A stretch of 64,000 bases of DNA from JANLSE01 sp038214135 (GTDB taxonomy: Bacteria; Chloroflexota; Chloroflexia; Chloroflexales; Roseiflexaceae), in the NCBI GenBank assembly GCA_038214135.1, contig JBBQSD010000001.1, forward strand, positions 87,714-151,713, read 5' to 3'. Under the pieces are notes generated by a model. That model did not search any database. It saw only the letters and a list, made by a program, of their open reading frames with translations, and was not told where the DNA came from. Shown in pieces: positions 35,724-44,738 of this stretch; position 1 is the stretch's first letter; each line of letters begins with the position of its first letter. A program made the translations under genes and the position numbers.

Positions 35724-36812
35724 ATGCCGACACATGCTCGTGGTGTGATTGCCCGTGTTCCCGGTGCGCCTGTGCAGGTAGAGGAATTTACTATCGATGA
35801 TCCAGGGCCAAACGAGGTTCTGGTTCGTATCTTGGCCTCGGGTGTTTGCCATACCGATCTGGGGGTCAAGAGTGGTACATACGGAACAGACGGGTTCCCA
35901 TTTTTGCTGGGCCACGAGGGTGCCGGTGTGATTGAGGCCATCGGGCCGGGTGTGACGAACCACAAGGTTGGCGATCATGTCCTGCTGGCCTGGCGTGCGC
36001 CATGCGGCAACTGCCGCTTCTGTCGCGCCGGTAAGCCGAATTTCTGTGCCGCCAGCCTGAACGCTGAAAAGCGCATGCGCACATTGGATGGCAAGCTCCT
36101 CAACCAAGTATTGGGAATTGGTACCTTCTGCACGCATACACTCGTTCACGCGAATCAGGCAATACCCTACGATGCCGCATTGCCCGCCCCACAAATGTCG
36201 CTGATTGGCTGTGGTGTGATGACAGGTGTTGGCGCAGCGCTGTATGCCGCCGATGTGCAGCCGGGTACGAGTGTAGCTGTGTTCGGCTGCGGTGGTGTTG
36301 GCGATAGTGTGATCAGTGGTGCCAAACTGGCTGGTGCAACAACGATTATTGCTGTCGATCTGGACCCACGCAAGCTCGAATGGGCCAAATCCTTTGGTGC
36401 AACCCATACTGTGAACCCAAAAGATGGCGATCCCGTTGCTCAGATCAAGGCGCTGACGGGTGGCAATGGCGTGAATTACTCATTTGAGGCGGTTGGAATT
36501 GCCCAGACCTGGGATCAGGCGTTATGGTGCCGTGATCTGGCTGGTACATGCATCATGATTGGCGTTCCTGGCCCTGGGCCGAAGCTGTCGCTCGATCTGC
36601 AACGGTTCTTCGATCTCGGTGGCAAAGTTGGTGTCTCCTGGTATGGCGATTGCCTGCCAACCCGCGATTTCCCCATGCTGGCAGCCTTGTATCAGCAGGG
36701 TCGATTGAATCTGGATGCGATTGTGACGCGCATTATCAAGCTGGAAGAGACCGAAGAAGCATTTGAGGCGATGAAGCGTGGCGAGACGCTTCGTTCGGTG
36801 ATTGTGTTATAG
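35724..36812 (+). CDS. Zinc alcohol dehydrogenase, S-(hydroxymethyl)mycothiol dehydrogenase-like
   Basis: 362 residues of the class III-like MDR family. The catalytic Cys is in ASGVCHTDLG near residue 40, GHEGAGVIE near 65, the structural zinc cysteines in CGNCRFCRAGKPNFC (about 93-107) and the NAD motif GCGGVGDS near 195. Overall similarity is closest to S-(hydroxymethyl)mycothiol dehydrogenases (FLLGHEGAG, LGIGTF and SSWYGDCLPxRDFP-like VSWYGDCLPTRDFP). The thiol cofactor in this organism is unknown, so a general zinc alcohol dehydrogenase is also possible. AAGGAGG precedes the ATG chosen; an upstream ATG in frame is less likely. Confidence 0.82.
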   Translation: MPTHARGVIARVPGAPVQVEEFTIDDPGPNEVLVRILASGVCHTDLGVKSGTYGTDGFPFLLGHEGAGVIEAIGPGVTNHKVGDHVLLAWRAPCGNCRFCRAGKPNFCAASLNAEKRMRTLDGKLLNQVLGIGTFCTHTLVHANQAIPYDAALPAPQMSLIGCGVMTGVGAALYAADVQPGTSVAVFGCGGVGDSVISGAKLAGATTIIAVDLDPRKLEWAKSFGATHTVNPKDGDPVAQIKALTGGNGVNYSFEAVGIAQTWDQALWCRDLAGTCIMIGVPGPGPKLSLDLQRFFDLGGKVGVSWYGDCLPTRDFPMLAALYQQGRLNLDAIVTRIIKLEETEEAFEAMKRGETLRSVIVL

Positions 36813-36946
36813 CTTTCAGAAGTCAGAAGTCAGAAGAGATATTCCGCTATTTATGCTGACTCCTAAATAATTGTGTTCTACCGATGAGCAGCAGGTGCAT
36901 TCTGGATACTGACTCCTGACTTCTGAATACTAATCTAGGAGATGAT
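36813..36946. repeat. Heptamer repeats (CTGACTC/GAAGTCA) between ADH and peptidase genes
   Basis: TCAGAAGTCAGAAGTCAGAA (36818-36837) and CTGACTCCTGACTTCTGAAT (36909-36928) are inverted relative to each other in a 134-base gap. An AGGAG site for the next gene follows. Confidence 0.75.
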
Positions 36947-37987
36947 GTGTTCGCGTTGATCAAAGAGTTGACCGAGCTCGATGGCCCGGTTGGCCAGGAA
37001 GCAGCTGTACTCGACCATATCGAGCAGATCTGGCATGCAGCGGGCGCACAAACAGAACGAAGCAAGATCGGCAATGTGATTGCGCGGGCAGGCGGGCAGG
37101 GCCTACGGCTGTTACTAATTGCTCATGCCGATGAGCTGTGTTATCTGGTTCGTTCGATTGATCCAGCAGGCTTTTTATGGTTGGCCAATGGCCAGGGATG
37201 GGAACGGACGACCAGCCTGCGCAACTGGTTCACGGTCGGCCAGCGTGTCAAGGTGCTAGCAAGTTCTGGCACAATCCCCGGCGTTCTGGCTGCTGCGACA
37301 GGCCATGTTGCGACGCTGATATTGGCCGAGCCAGGCAATTTCACATGGAACGATTTTTGGGTTGATACAGGGCTGAGCGCCGAAGAGCTGCGCGCACGGG
37401 GTGTCACTCCCGGTACGCGAGTGATCTGGGATGCCCCAACAACCCAGTTCGGGCCACATGTGGTTGGTAAGGCACTTGATGACCGCGTGCCACTAGCGGT
37501 GATCACCGAAGTGCTGCGGCGGGTTCCGCTTGCCGAGCGCGGCTATGATCTAACACTGGTGGCCAGTGTTCAGGAGGAAATTGGCCTGATTGGCGCGTTT
37601 GCCCTGGCGGCACACGAAGGCTTTGATGCGGCAATCGTTGTCGAAATTGGCCTGGCTGGCGATATTCCAACCGTTGGGCTACAGGCGATACCGCTCAAGC
37701 TCGGCGCTGGCCCGGTGCTTGTGCATAAGGATGGGCTGGTTCATTACGACCATCGCTTGACGATGGCTCTACAGCAAGTTGCAGCTACGCACGCTATTCC
37801 AATCCAGAATGCGGTGTTTGGTTCATTCGGCAGCGATGGCGCGGCACTGATGAAAGCTGATATTCCGGCGGCAATGGTGGCTTTTGCCGCACGCTATACC
37901 CACAGCCCGTTTGAAACAGGCCACCTCGGCGATATTGAAGCCTTGGTGACATGGCTGTGCGCGTTTGTTCGCGAGGGCGGGCGCTGA
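36947..37987 (+). CDS. M42-family metallopeptidase (glutamyl aminopeptidase/deblocking type)
   Basis: 346 residues, starting with GTG after an AGGAG site. The co-catalytic metal ligands are visible: His in LIAHADEL near 65, Asp in GKALDDRVP near 181, Glu-Glu in SVQEEIGLIG near 214, a further Glu/Asp position in VVEIGLAGD near 236 and His in RYTHSPFETGH near 322. The family removes N-terminal residues from peptides in large cytosolic assemblies. An insert domain (about 90-150) fits the PDZ-like lid. It is separated from the dehydrogenase by repeats. Confidence 0.85.
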   Translation: MFALIKELTELDGPVGQEAAVLDHIEQIWHAAGAQTERSKIGNVIARAGGQGLRLLLIAHADELCYLVRSIDPAGFLWLANGQGWERTTSLRNWFTVGQRVKVLASSGTIPGVLAAATGHVATLILAEPGNFTWNDFWVDTGLSAEELRARGVTPGTRVIWDAPTTQFGPHVVGKALDDRVPLAVITEVLRRVPLAERGYDLTLVASVQEEIGLIGAFALAAHEGFDAAIVVEIGLAGDIPTVGLQAIPLKLGAGPVLVHKDGLVHYDHRLTMALQQVAATHAIPIQNAVFGSFGSDGAALMKADIPAAMVAFAARYTHSPFETGHLGDIEALVTWLCAFVREGGR

Positions 37988-38082
37988 AGACGAATATAGC
38001 CGATAACCAATAGCCCGATAGCCGATACACCAACTTCTGACTATGTTGTCTACCCAAAGTTCGTAGCAAAAATGAACATGTT

Positions 38083-38151
38083 GGGGCGGTTCGCGAACCG
38101 CCCCTTACGCAACTGCTATTGCATTCTGCTAGACGCTCCCGCGGAGCGTCT
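38083..38151. terminator. Two palindromic hairpins between convergent genes
   Basis: The first is the palindrome GGGCGGTTCGCGAACCGCCC (core 38084-38103). The second is AGACGCTCC-CGC-GGAGCGTCT (38131-38151), a 9-base stem. Both lie between the peptidase gene and the convergent SDR gene and could end transcription from either side. Confidence 0.55.
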
Positions 38152-38170
38152 CTACCTGACTCCTACCGTG

Positions 38171-38971
38171 CTACTTCCCGACATGTCCACTACTCAAACG
38201 CCCAAGCGGAAATTGTTCGAGATCGATGGTGATGCCAGAGAACACGGCTGCTTCATCGGAGGCCAGGAAGGCAATTGCGCTGGCGATCTCTTCTGGCTTC
38301 AACAAACGGCCCCACGGGCGCGTCTTCCCACCCTGTTCGACCCAATCCTCGGCGGCACCCTCGGCCTTTTGCACAAGGATCTCGCCATCCGTCAGCGTCC
38401 AGCCGACATTGAGCACATGCACGCGAACCAACCATGGGCTGAGTGCATCGGCCAGATTACGTGAGAGTGTGTTCAAACCACCTTTGCTGGCAGAATAGGC
38501 CATGAGTGCGGGCAGGCCAACATAGGCATTGATCGAGCCAATATTGATCACCACGCCACCAACGCCCTCACGCTCGTGTTGGGCCTTGAAGGTTGGCAGC
38601 GCCCGCTGAGTCAGCAGAAACGGCGCTCGCAGATTGATAGCAATCATGCGGTCGAAATCGGCAGCCGTAGTTGTTTCAATAGTGCCACGGGCTGTTGATG
38701 CAGCGTTATTGACCAATATATCCAATCGACCAAAGGCAGCGATTGTTGCATCAACAACTGCCGAACAATCATCTGGTTGGGTGAGATCGGCTGGCACAAA
38801 CAGGATATGTTCAGCACCACCCAGTTCAGTTGCTAAGGCCTCGCCTTCGGCAACCGAGCGACCACAGATCGCAACCTGTGCACCCTCCGCAACCAGTCGG
38901 CGGGCAGTAACGGCACCAAGGCCACGGGTTGCGCCGCTGATCAGGGCAACCTTATTCGTATATCGTCCCAT
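38171..38971 (-). CDS. Short-chain dehydrogenase/reductase (SDR)
   Basis: 266 residues of the classical SDR family. The dinucleotide motif SGATRGLGAVTA is at the N-terminus, LVNNAAST near 90, and the catalytic Ser (INIGSINAYVG), Tyr and Lys (YSASKGG) near 145-165. The start MGRYTNK was chosen because GGAG precedes it at good distance; an ATG four codons upstream is in frame. The substrate is not evident. It lies downstream of the Lon-like gene on the same strand, about 100 bases apart. Confidence 0.87.
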   Translation of the reverse strand: MGRYTNKVALISGATRGLGAVTARRLVAEGAQVAICGRSVAEGEALATELGGAEHILFVPADLTQPDDCSAVVDATIAAFGRLDILVNNAASTARGTIETTTAADFDRMIAINLRAPFLLTQRALPTFKAQHEREGVGGVVINIGSINAYVGLPALMAYSASKGGLNTLSRNLADALSPWLVRVHVLNVGWTLTDGEILVQKAEGAAEDWVEQGGKTRPWGRLLKPEEIASAIAFLASDEAAVFSGITIDLEQFPLGRLSSGHVGK

Positions 38972-39084
38972 TATTGGCTCCATATCTTATAGAAAACAAG
39001 CGAACACGAGGTCATGTGCTTCTTGTTCACTTGTTCCTTTGCCATCGAACAAAAGAACAAGAAATGTACTCTTTATGTTCTGGA

Positions 39085-40617
39085 TTAGAACGAGATCGGG
39101 CCTTCACCCGTTTCGGCTCCGCTGAGGCGGCTCATAACTCGAAGGGCGGCTAGCCGACAGAGTGCCGCGATCAAGCGTTCAAGATTATGAACGCCTGGAT
39201 CATTGGCGCATGATTCAACAAGCGAATGCATGGTCGAATCAGTAATAATAATTTCGCCTGGGTGCAGCCCATAGGCATCGATCTGATTGGCTAGCAGAAA
39301 GCGCTGGGCGATCTCCAACTTCTCATCACTGCTCAACCCGCCTAAGCGCACAATTTCTACTCGTTCGCGCAGGACATGCGGAATGGCTGATTCATCGTGC
39401 GCACTCACAATGAACACGATTGGCGAGAGATCACGGGCACCCAACACCCGATCACGGAAATCGCTGCGCTCGTGGGGATCGAGTACCCGCGCCAGTACCG
39501 CAGCTGGCCCATCGCTCAGTTTGTCGATGCCATCCAATTCAATCAGGGGATATTCAACACCAGATCGAGAGATGGCACGCAGGATCGCGCCTGACTCACC
39601 AGGCCGACCCCAGATGTCATCGGCTTCAGTGATCGTATCCAGGGCGATGCGTGCGTGGCGCTGGCCCACAGCCTGCGCAATCGCCTGAACAAGGGCGCTC
39701 TTCCCACAACCGGCTGGCCCAACCAGACATAACACTGGCTCGTTTGGTGGCGAACTTGCCTGCCCTCGCTGCCGCCGCAATTCGCGGGCGGCTAGGCGTT
39801 CAATGGCGATCTGGCGGGCTTCTTGCAGCCCTACAACCTGCTCGGCCAGCGTGCGTCGGATGATGCCAATATCGATCATCAGATTGCTCGGTTGTTCGCC
39901 AGGTGGTTGTGTTTGAGCAGGTTCATGCTCGGTCATAGCGGTTTTGGGTTGTTTGGCAAGGACAGTTGGTAGAATGCGGCGCAGCGCCCGTAGTTCGCGG
40001 GTTGCAGCATTGGCCAGCAGCGTCAGCCGCGCACGCAGATCAGGCATTTCGAGAAATGCCTGTTGTTCGGCCAGATCACGGCGCATGAGAATCGCCTGGG
40101 CAGCCAGGAATGAAAGCCGCCGCAGATTTTCCTCGCTGCGGATCTGTGAACGCAGATCGGTGCTATCTGGCAGCAGGCTGAGCAGTTCCTCGGTGCGCCC
40201 GGCAACCGTTCGGGCAAGTTCTGGTGGGATATGCGTGGTAGCAGTATCGGGTATGAGGCTGATATGGCCGCGCAGGAATGGTTCATGCTGCACAATATCG
40301 GTGATGCGAATGCGCTCCAAGCCTTCGGCGGCGACACGCAATGCGCCATCTGGCAGCCGTACCAGTAAATGGATGCGGATGGCTGTCCCAATCAGCGAGA
40401 ATTGCTGATCGCCGAATGGCTCGTTCGTGCGTGCGACACAGCCGATCATTGCTTTTTCCGCCAATGCCGCATCGATCAGGCGCACAGCCGCCGGTTGTGC
40501 GATCAGGAGCGGTGTCACAGTGAGCGGGTAAACAACGGTGCCAAGCAACGGCAGAATCGGCAATTCATCAGGGATCTCGTCCGTGCTCTCGCGCTGTGCG
40601 TCATCAGTCACACGCAC
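39085..40617 (-). CDS. Lon-like AAA+ protein lacking the protease domain
   Basis: 510 residues. A Lon N-terminal (LAN) domain is at about 18-215 (ELPILPLLGTVVYP), followed by a Lon-type AAA+ module with Walker A GPAGCGKS (300-307). The Walker B region reads YPLIELDGIDK where Lon has LLDEIDK, so Gly363 replaces the catalytic Glu. Sensor 1 has His407 (VSAHDES) where Lon has Asn. The helical subdomain is present (LGGLSSDEKLEIAQRFLL, GVHNLERLIAALCR). The protein ends there; the Ser-Lys peptidase domain (about 200 residues in Lon) is absent. It may act as an ATP-dependent or ATP-binding adaptor or holdase, not as a protease. Confidence 0.8.
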   Translation of the reverse strand: MRVTDDAQRESTDEIPDELPILPLLGTVVYPLTVTPLLIAQPAAVRLIDAALAEKAMIGCVARTNEPFGDQQFSLIGTAIRIHLLVRLPDGALRVAAEGLERIRITDIVQHEPFLRGHISLIPDTATTHIPPELARTVAGRTEELLSLLPDSTDLRSQIRSEENLRRLSFLAAQAILMRRDLAEQQAFLEMPDLRARLTLLANAATRELRALRRILPTVLAKQPKTAMTEHEPAQTQPPGEQPSNLMIDIGIIRRTLAEQVVGLQEARQIAIERLAARELRRQRGQASSPPNEPVLCLVGPAGCGKSALVQAIAQAVGQRHARIALDTITEADDIWGRPGESGAILRAISRSGVEYPLIELDGIDKLSDGPAAVLARVLDPHERSDFRDRVLGARDLSPIVFIVSAHDESAIPHVLRERVEIVRLGGLSSDEKLEIAQRFLLANQIDAYGLHPGEIIITDSTMHSLVESCANDPGVHNLERLIAALCRLAALRVMSRLSGAETGEGPISF

Positions 40618-40668
40618 CTCTTTGTGGTATTGGCCTGCCTACACGGGATCGCAGTATAGCACGTTTGA

Positions 40669-41550
40669 TTATGTATCGAAAGAACCCTGTTCCGCAATCG
40701 CAACTGCATGCTGGCGCCAACGGCGATTCATCTCCGTAAGGCTTGTGATTTCGGGGTAGCCACGCTGCATCGAATAAAAACGGTATCTATGCGGGTGCAA
40801 CACATCCCACGCAACCTGCTGTTCCTCTGGCCCATGCAGTTCCAACAGGAAGATTGGCCGAAGCTCTGCAATAATTCGTGCGCTGCCGGGAAGCGCTTTT
40901 ACGGCACCACCCTCGATATCCATTTTGATCAGATCTGGTGCTGCGTTGCCATCGCGGAAGACAAAATCATCCAAACGGATGCTTGGAACAGCCATACTCT
41001 TGTTATAGGTGGTATCACGATCCGCCGATCCCGTCAATTTGCCCATGGCGTTGGATTGATGAATCAGGAATGTCTCACGCCCCTCCTGATCCGACGCCGC
41101 ACACGGAACGACATGAATGGCAGCTCCATCCGGATTATGGCTGCTATGAAAGGCGATCCGCTCCAGATTCTCGGGCAGCGGCTCGAAGGCATACACCGAT
41201 CCTTGCTTGCCAGCGATTTTGGCAAACAACAGCGCAGTGTAGCCAATATTTGCGCCAACATCATACACAACCATGCCAGCCTTACAATAGTGGCGCACTG
41301 CCGCAATCAGCGATTGCTCATAGACACCAAGCCAGTATTCGTTTTCGGTGGCGAGATCAAGCAGCAGATGTGCGCCACGCAAGATCCCGCCACGCACAAC
41401 AACCTCGGTTTGGCCGGCAGGAGCCGTAGAAACCAACATTCTGGTGAATGCTCGATTCACGGCACCAAACCGGCGCAGCGTGCTATAGGCACGATCTGGC
41501 AGAAGCCCTCGCATGATCCCAACCACAGTGTACGAGAGCGGCAGACCCAT
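40669..41550 (-). CDS. FkbM-family methyltransferase
   Basis: About 293 residues. The SAM-binding motif VVYDVGANIGYTALLFAK is followed by VYAFEPLPENLERI, then IRLDDFV, DLIKMDIEGGAVKAL and IFLLELHG, the FkbM signature. The acidic DIEG motif is diagnostic. Members O-methylate sugars or small molecules and often occur with glycan synthesis genes. The start MGLPLSYT was preferred because AAGGAA lies upstream; an ATG fifteen codons earlier is in frame. It is upstream of no recognisable partner. Confidence 0.83.
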   Translation of the reverse strand: MGLPLSYTVVGIMRGLLPDRAYSTLRRFGAVNRAFTRMLVSTAPAGQTEVVVRGGILRGAHLLLDLATENEYWLGVYEQSLIAAVRHYCKAGMVVYDVGANIGYTALLFAKIAGKQGSVYAFEPLPENLERIAFHSSHNPDGAAIHVVPCAASDQEGRETFLIHQSNAMGKLTGSADRDTTYNKSMAVPSIRLDDFVFRDGNAAPDLIKMDIEGGAVKALPGSARIIAELRPIFLLELHGPEEQQVAWDVLHPHRYRFYSMQRGYPEITSLTEMNRRWRQHAVAIAEQGSFDT

Positions 41551-41595
41551 AGAAACAAGTTCCTTAATACTATGATTGAGGTGCGGCCATACCAA

Positions 41596-41990
41596 GAAAT
41601 AGCTTGCCTACACGAGATCGTATTATAACACGATATGATCGGCCACCGTTTCGCAATGTGCCATCGTTGCGCAATGCGGCCACCGCTGTGGGCGTATACG
41701 ATACACCCCTACGTTTATTGGTATTCGATGCGAAGGGCGTGCAATTGGCCACCACCATCCATCGTTTGCAGCCGTGGCTTGATCACCAGGCGATGGTGTG
41801 CCACAATGGTCTATTCAAGGTCCCTGGCCGGGGGCGTTGGGGTGGCGGGCCACCCCGACCGCAGGCGCGGGTCGCGCAGCCCTGCCAAACGATGACAATA
41901 GGTTCCTGAAAGCGGGCACAGGGCGCGTAGCACCGTATAATCTTGTTGTACAATTCAGTGTATTCTTTGAACGTTCGATGAGGAACGCCC
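41596..41990. other. 395-bp intergenic region with repeats
   Basis: No gene is seen. A degenerate copy of the CAGCCGTGGCTTGATCACCA repeat is at about 41769-41788, and inverted GGGGTGGCGGGCCACCCC (41838-41855) forms a hairpin. A weak promoter for the sulfite oxidase-like gene may lie near 41950. Confidence 0.55.
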
Positions 41991-43097
41991 ATGCCAGATG
42001 AACGATCTGCCAATTCAAATACGAAACATCCTGCAATGATCGTCTGCCAGGATGAGCCTATCAATGCTGGTACACCGCTCGATCTGCTGGTTCGCAATGT
42101 TGTGACGCCAACCGATCTGTTTTTCTTGCGTAATCATGCACACACGCCTGTTATTGATCCCGAAACCTACCGGCTCACCATCAATGGCATGGTGCGCCAG
42201 CCAATCAGCCTCTCACTCGCCGATCTGCGCGAACGGTTTCCGCGTGTGTGCAGGACTATCACGCTCCAGTGTGCTGGCAACCGACGCGATGAACTGCTGG
42301 CGCTTGGCCCAATCCCCGATGAACTCATCTGGGGCGCTGGTGCCCTGGGAACGGCTGAATGGTCGGGCGTGTCACTGCGAGCCATTCTAGAAGCGGCTGG
42401 GCCACATGCTGAAGCTGGGCATGTGGCTTTTGGTAGCAGCGATAGTGTTTCGAAGGCGGGGTCGGTGTTTGCATTTGGCGGTTCAGTGCCGCTGAGCAAA
42501 GCATTCGGTGATGAAGTCATCCTTGCGGATGAAATGAATGGTGCGCCACTCACGCCCGATCACGGCTTCCCGCTGCGTGTGGTCGTGCCTGGCTATATTG
42601 GTGCCCGCAGTGTCAAATGGCTCTCCTCAATCACATTGCAATCCGGGCCATCCGAGAATTATTTTCAGGCCCACGCCTACAAACTCTTCCCCGCACATGT
42701 GAGTCCAGAAACCGTTGATTGGTCGCAGGGCTTGATGCTTGGCGAACTCTCGATTACATCCGCGATTTGTGTGCCTGCACCCAACGCTCATCTGGCAGTT
42801 GGCCCCATTCACGTGAGTGGCTACGCAATGGCTGGTGGTGGCCGCACGATTGAACGTGTCGATCTCTCCTTCGATGCTGGCCGCACCTGGCAGCAGGCGC
42901 AGCTTGGTTATGCTGAACCATGGGCCTGGCGCTTGTGGCACGCAACGCTGGATCTGAAACCTGGTACATACACGCTGATTGTTCGTGCCTGGGATTCTGC
43001 TGCCAATACACAGCCAGAGCAGCATTGTTCGGTCTGGAACTTCAAAGGGTATATGAATAATGCCTGGCATCGTGTTCCAATTGTTGTAGAGGTGTAA
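41991..43097 (+). CDS. Sulfite oxidase-like molybdenum oxidoreductase
   Basis: 368 residues. The N-terminal molybdopterin domain (about 30-225) carries the Mo-coordinating Cys in TITLQCAGNRRDE, VSLRAILEAAG, and DHGFPLRVVVPGYIGARSVK, all typical of the sulfite oxidase family. The C-terminal dimerisation domain (about 235-368) has GGGRTIERVDLSFDAGRTW and ends with FKGYMNNAWHRVP. There is no signal peptide and no heme domain, so it resembles cytosolic bacterial members. Sulfite is the likely but unproven substrate; the adjacent persulfide dioxygenase-type gene supports it. Confidence 0.86.
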   Translation: MPDERSANSNTKHPAMIVCQDEPINAGTPLDLLVRNVVTPTDLFFLRNHAHTPVIDPETYRLTINGMVRQPISLSLADLRERFPRVCRTITLQCAGNRRDELLALGPIPDELIWGAGALGTAEWSGVSLRAILEAAGPHAEAGHVAFGSSDSVSKAGSVFAFGGSVPLSKAFGDEVILADEMNGAPLTPDHGFPLRVVVPGYIGARSVKWLSSITLQSGPSENYFQAHAYKLFPAHVSPETVDWSQGLMLGELSITSAICVPAPNAHLAVGPIHVSGYAMAGGGRTIERVDLSFDAGRTWQQAQLGYAEPWAWRLWHATLDLKPGTYTLIVRAWDSAANTQPEQHCSVWNFKGYMNNAWHRVPIVVEV

Positions 43098-43167
43098 CAT
43101 ACGCATCAGGCCTCGTAGGCTGAAGAAGATTGACAAAATAAACGGGGAAACATAGATGCCTCTCCAT

Positions 43168-43254
43168 CCGCAGGCTGAAGCCTGCGGCAAAAGGATGATC
43201 CACATCCCGGCTGGCTCCCCTCTCCCGTTCTGGGAGAGGGGCCGGGGGTGAGGG
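43168..43254. repeat. Palindrome CCGCAGGCTGAAGCCTGCGG plus CCCTCTCCC/GGGAGAGGG repeat
   Basis: The first palindrome is at 43168-43187; CCCCTCTCCC-GTTCT-GGGAGAGGGG at 43217-43241 continues to GGGTGAGGG. Both are copies of families found in several other gaps. Confidence 0.8.
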
Positions 43255-43331
43255 CAATCCAGCGCGAAATACCCGAAGACTTCCTTTACGGAGTAATCAG
43301 CCTGCGGATTCGTAGGGCACAGGAGCAAACG

Positions 43332-44738
43332 ATGCTGATCGAGCGCTTCTATCATCCATGGCTGGCCCAGGCCAGCTACATGGTCGCCTGCCAGACTCGT
43401 GGCGAAGCATTGGTCGTTGATCCGAATCGGCAGATCGAAATGTATCAGCAGGCAGCACAGCGTGCTGGTGTGCGGATTGTGGCGGTTGCCGAAACGCACA
43501 TCCATGCTGATTTTGTCTCGGGTGCCCGTGAGCTGGCGCGCAGCACTGGTGCATGCCTGCATCTTTCGGCGGAAGGGCCAGCAGAATGGCAGTATCGCTA
43601 TGCGACCGAAGATGGCGTGGTGTTGCTGCAGCATGGTGATCGGCTCGTATTCGGGTATGTGGGTGTTGAAGTCCTCCACACGCCCGGCCATACGCCCGAG
43701 CATTTGGCGTTCTTGATCACCGATGGAGAGGTTGCCGATGCGCCAATGGGCATGATCAGCGGCGATTTCATCTTTGTTGGCGATGTTGGTCGGCCCGATC
43801 TGCTTGAACGTGTTGCTGGCCATGCGGGAAGCATGCATGCGGCAGCGATTCGGCTGTTTGAGTCGCTCCAGGCGACGAATAGCCTGCCAGAATATCTTCA
43901 GATCTGGCCTGGCCATGGTGCCGGGAGTTCCTGTGGTAAAGCGCTTGGCGCGGTTGCACAGACAACGCTTGGCTATGAGCGCCGGTTTAGTTGGGCCTTT
44001 CGGCAGGCCAGCCAACAGGCATTTGTTCAGGAAGTTCTTACCGATCAGCCTGAGCCGCCGCCCTATTTTGTTCGCATGAAACACATAAATCGCGATGGCC
44101 CACCCGCACGCCCAAACCAGGCAATAGAACTGCTCACACAGGAACAATTAATAATAGCCCTCGATACTGGTGCATTGCTTATTGATTTGCGCCAATCCGA
44201 TGTCTATGCTGCTGGGCATATACGCGGTGCGCTCAATCTGCCATATGGCCCAATGCTGCTCAATTGGGGTGGCTGGTTGGCCAATGGCGAACAAGCAATT
44301 GTGCTGGTTGGTTCACTGGAGCAAGCTGAGTCCGCCAGAGCAGAACTGCTACTGATCGGTATGGATCGCATTATTGGCTCTATTACGCCCGGTGATGTCG
44401 CTGCCTGGATGCATGCAGGGCGGCCAGGGGCAACATTTCGCCGCCGCTCTGCAGCCGATCTGCGTGCGCAGATCGAGGCTGGCGCTACCGTGATCGATGT
44501 TCGTCGTCCTGCTGAGTATGCGGCTGGCCATATTCCTGGAAGCCGTAATCTGCCGCTTGGGGGGTTGCCGCAGTTGGTGAAAGAACTGCCGCCAATCTGC
44601 GGGCCAATTGTCGTTCACTGCCAGGGTGGCGGGCGTTCGCCAATTGCTGCCGGGATACTGGCGGCACATGGGTGGGGGCCAATTGAGGAAATGCGTGATG
44701 GCTTTCTGGCCTGGGATGGCGCGGTTGTGGAAGCATAA
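43332..44738 (+). CDS. Persulfide dioxygenase-like MBL protein with two rhodanese domains
   Basis: 468 residues. The N-terminal metallo-beta-lactamase domain (about 1-245) has ETHIHADFVSGARELA, HTPGHTPEHLAFLI and SGDFIFVGDVGRPDLL, as in ETHE1/CstB-type glutathione persulfide dioxygenases. Two rhodanese domains follow: the first (about 270-365) has VLVGSLEQ in place of the active-site loop and lacks the Cys; the second (about 370-468) has VVHCQGGGRSP with the Cys present. The start at 43332 follows AGGAG; longer in-frame upstream sequence is repeat DNA. It would oxidise persulfide to sulfite, and the preceding sulfite oxidase-like gene could remove that product. Confidence 0.84.
   Translation: MLIERFYHPWLAQASYMVACQTRGEALVVDPNRQIEMYQQAAQRAGVRIVAVAETHIHADFVSGARELARSTGACLHLSAEGPAEWQYRYATEDGVVLLQHGDRLVFGYVGVEVLHTPGHTPEHLAFLITDGEVADAPMGMISGDFIFVGDVGRPDLLERVAGHAGSMHAAAIRLFESLQATNSLPEYLQIWPGHGAGSSCGKALGAVAQTTLGYERRFSWAFRQASQQAFVQEVLTDQPEPPPYFVRMKHINRDGPPARPNQAIELLTQEQLIIALDTGALLIDLRQSDVYAAGHIRGALNLPYGPMLLNWGGWLANGEQAIVLVGSLEQAESARAELLLIGMDRIIGSITPGDVAAWMHAGRPGATFRRRSAADLRAQIEAGATVIDVRRPAEYAAGHIPGSRNLPLGGLPQLVKELPPICGPIVVHCQGGGRSPIAAGILAAHGWGPIEEMRDGFLAWDGAVVEA

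Noticed and set aside
42627..44147. Long minus-strand reading frame (506 codons) opposite the sulfite oxidase-like and persulfide dioxygenase genes
   Set aside because: It spans two well-supported genes and an intergenic repeat, has no family motifs, and is explained by the codon bias of the plus-strand genes.
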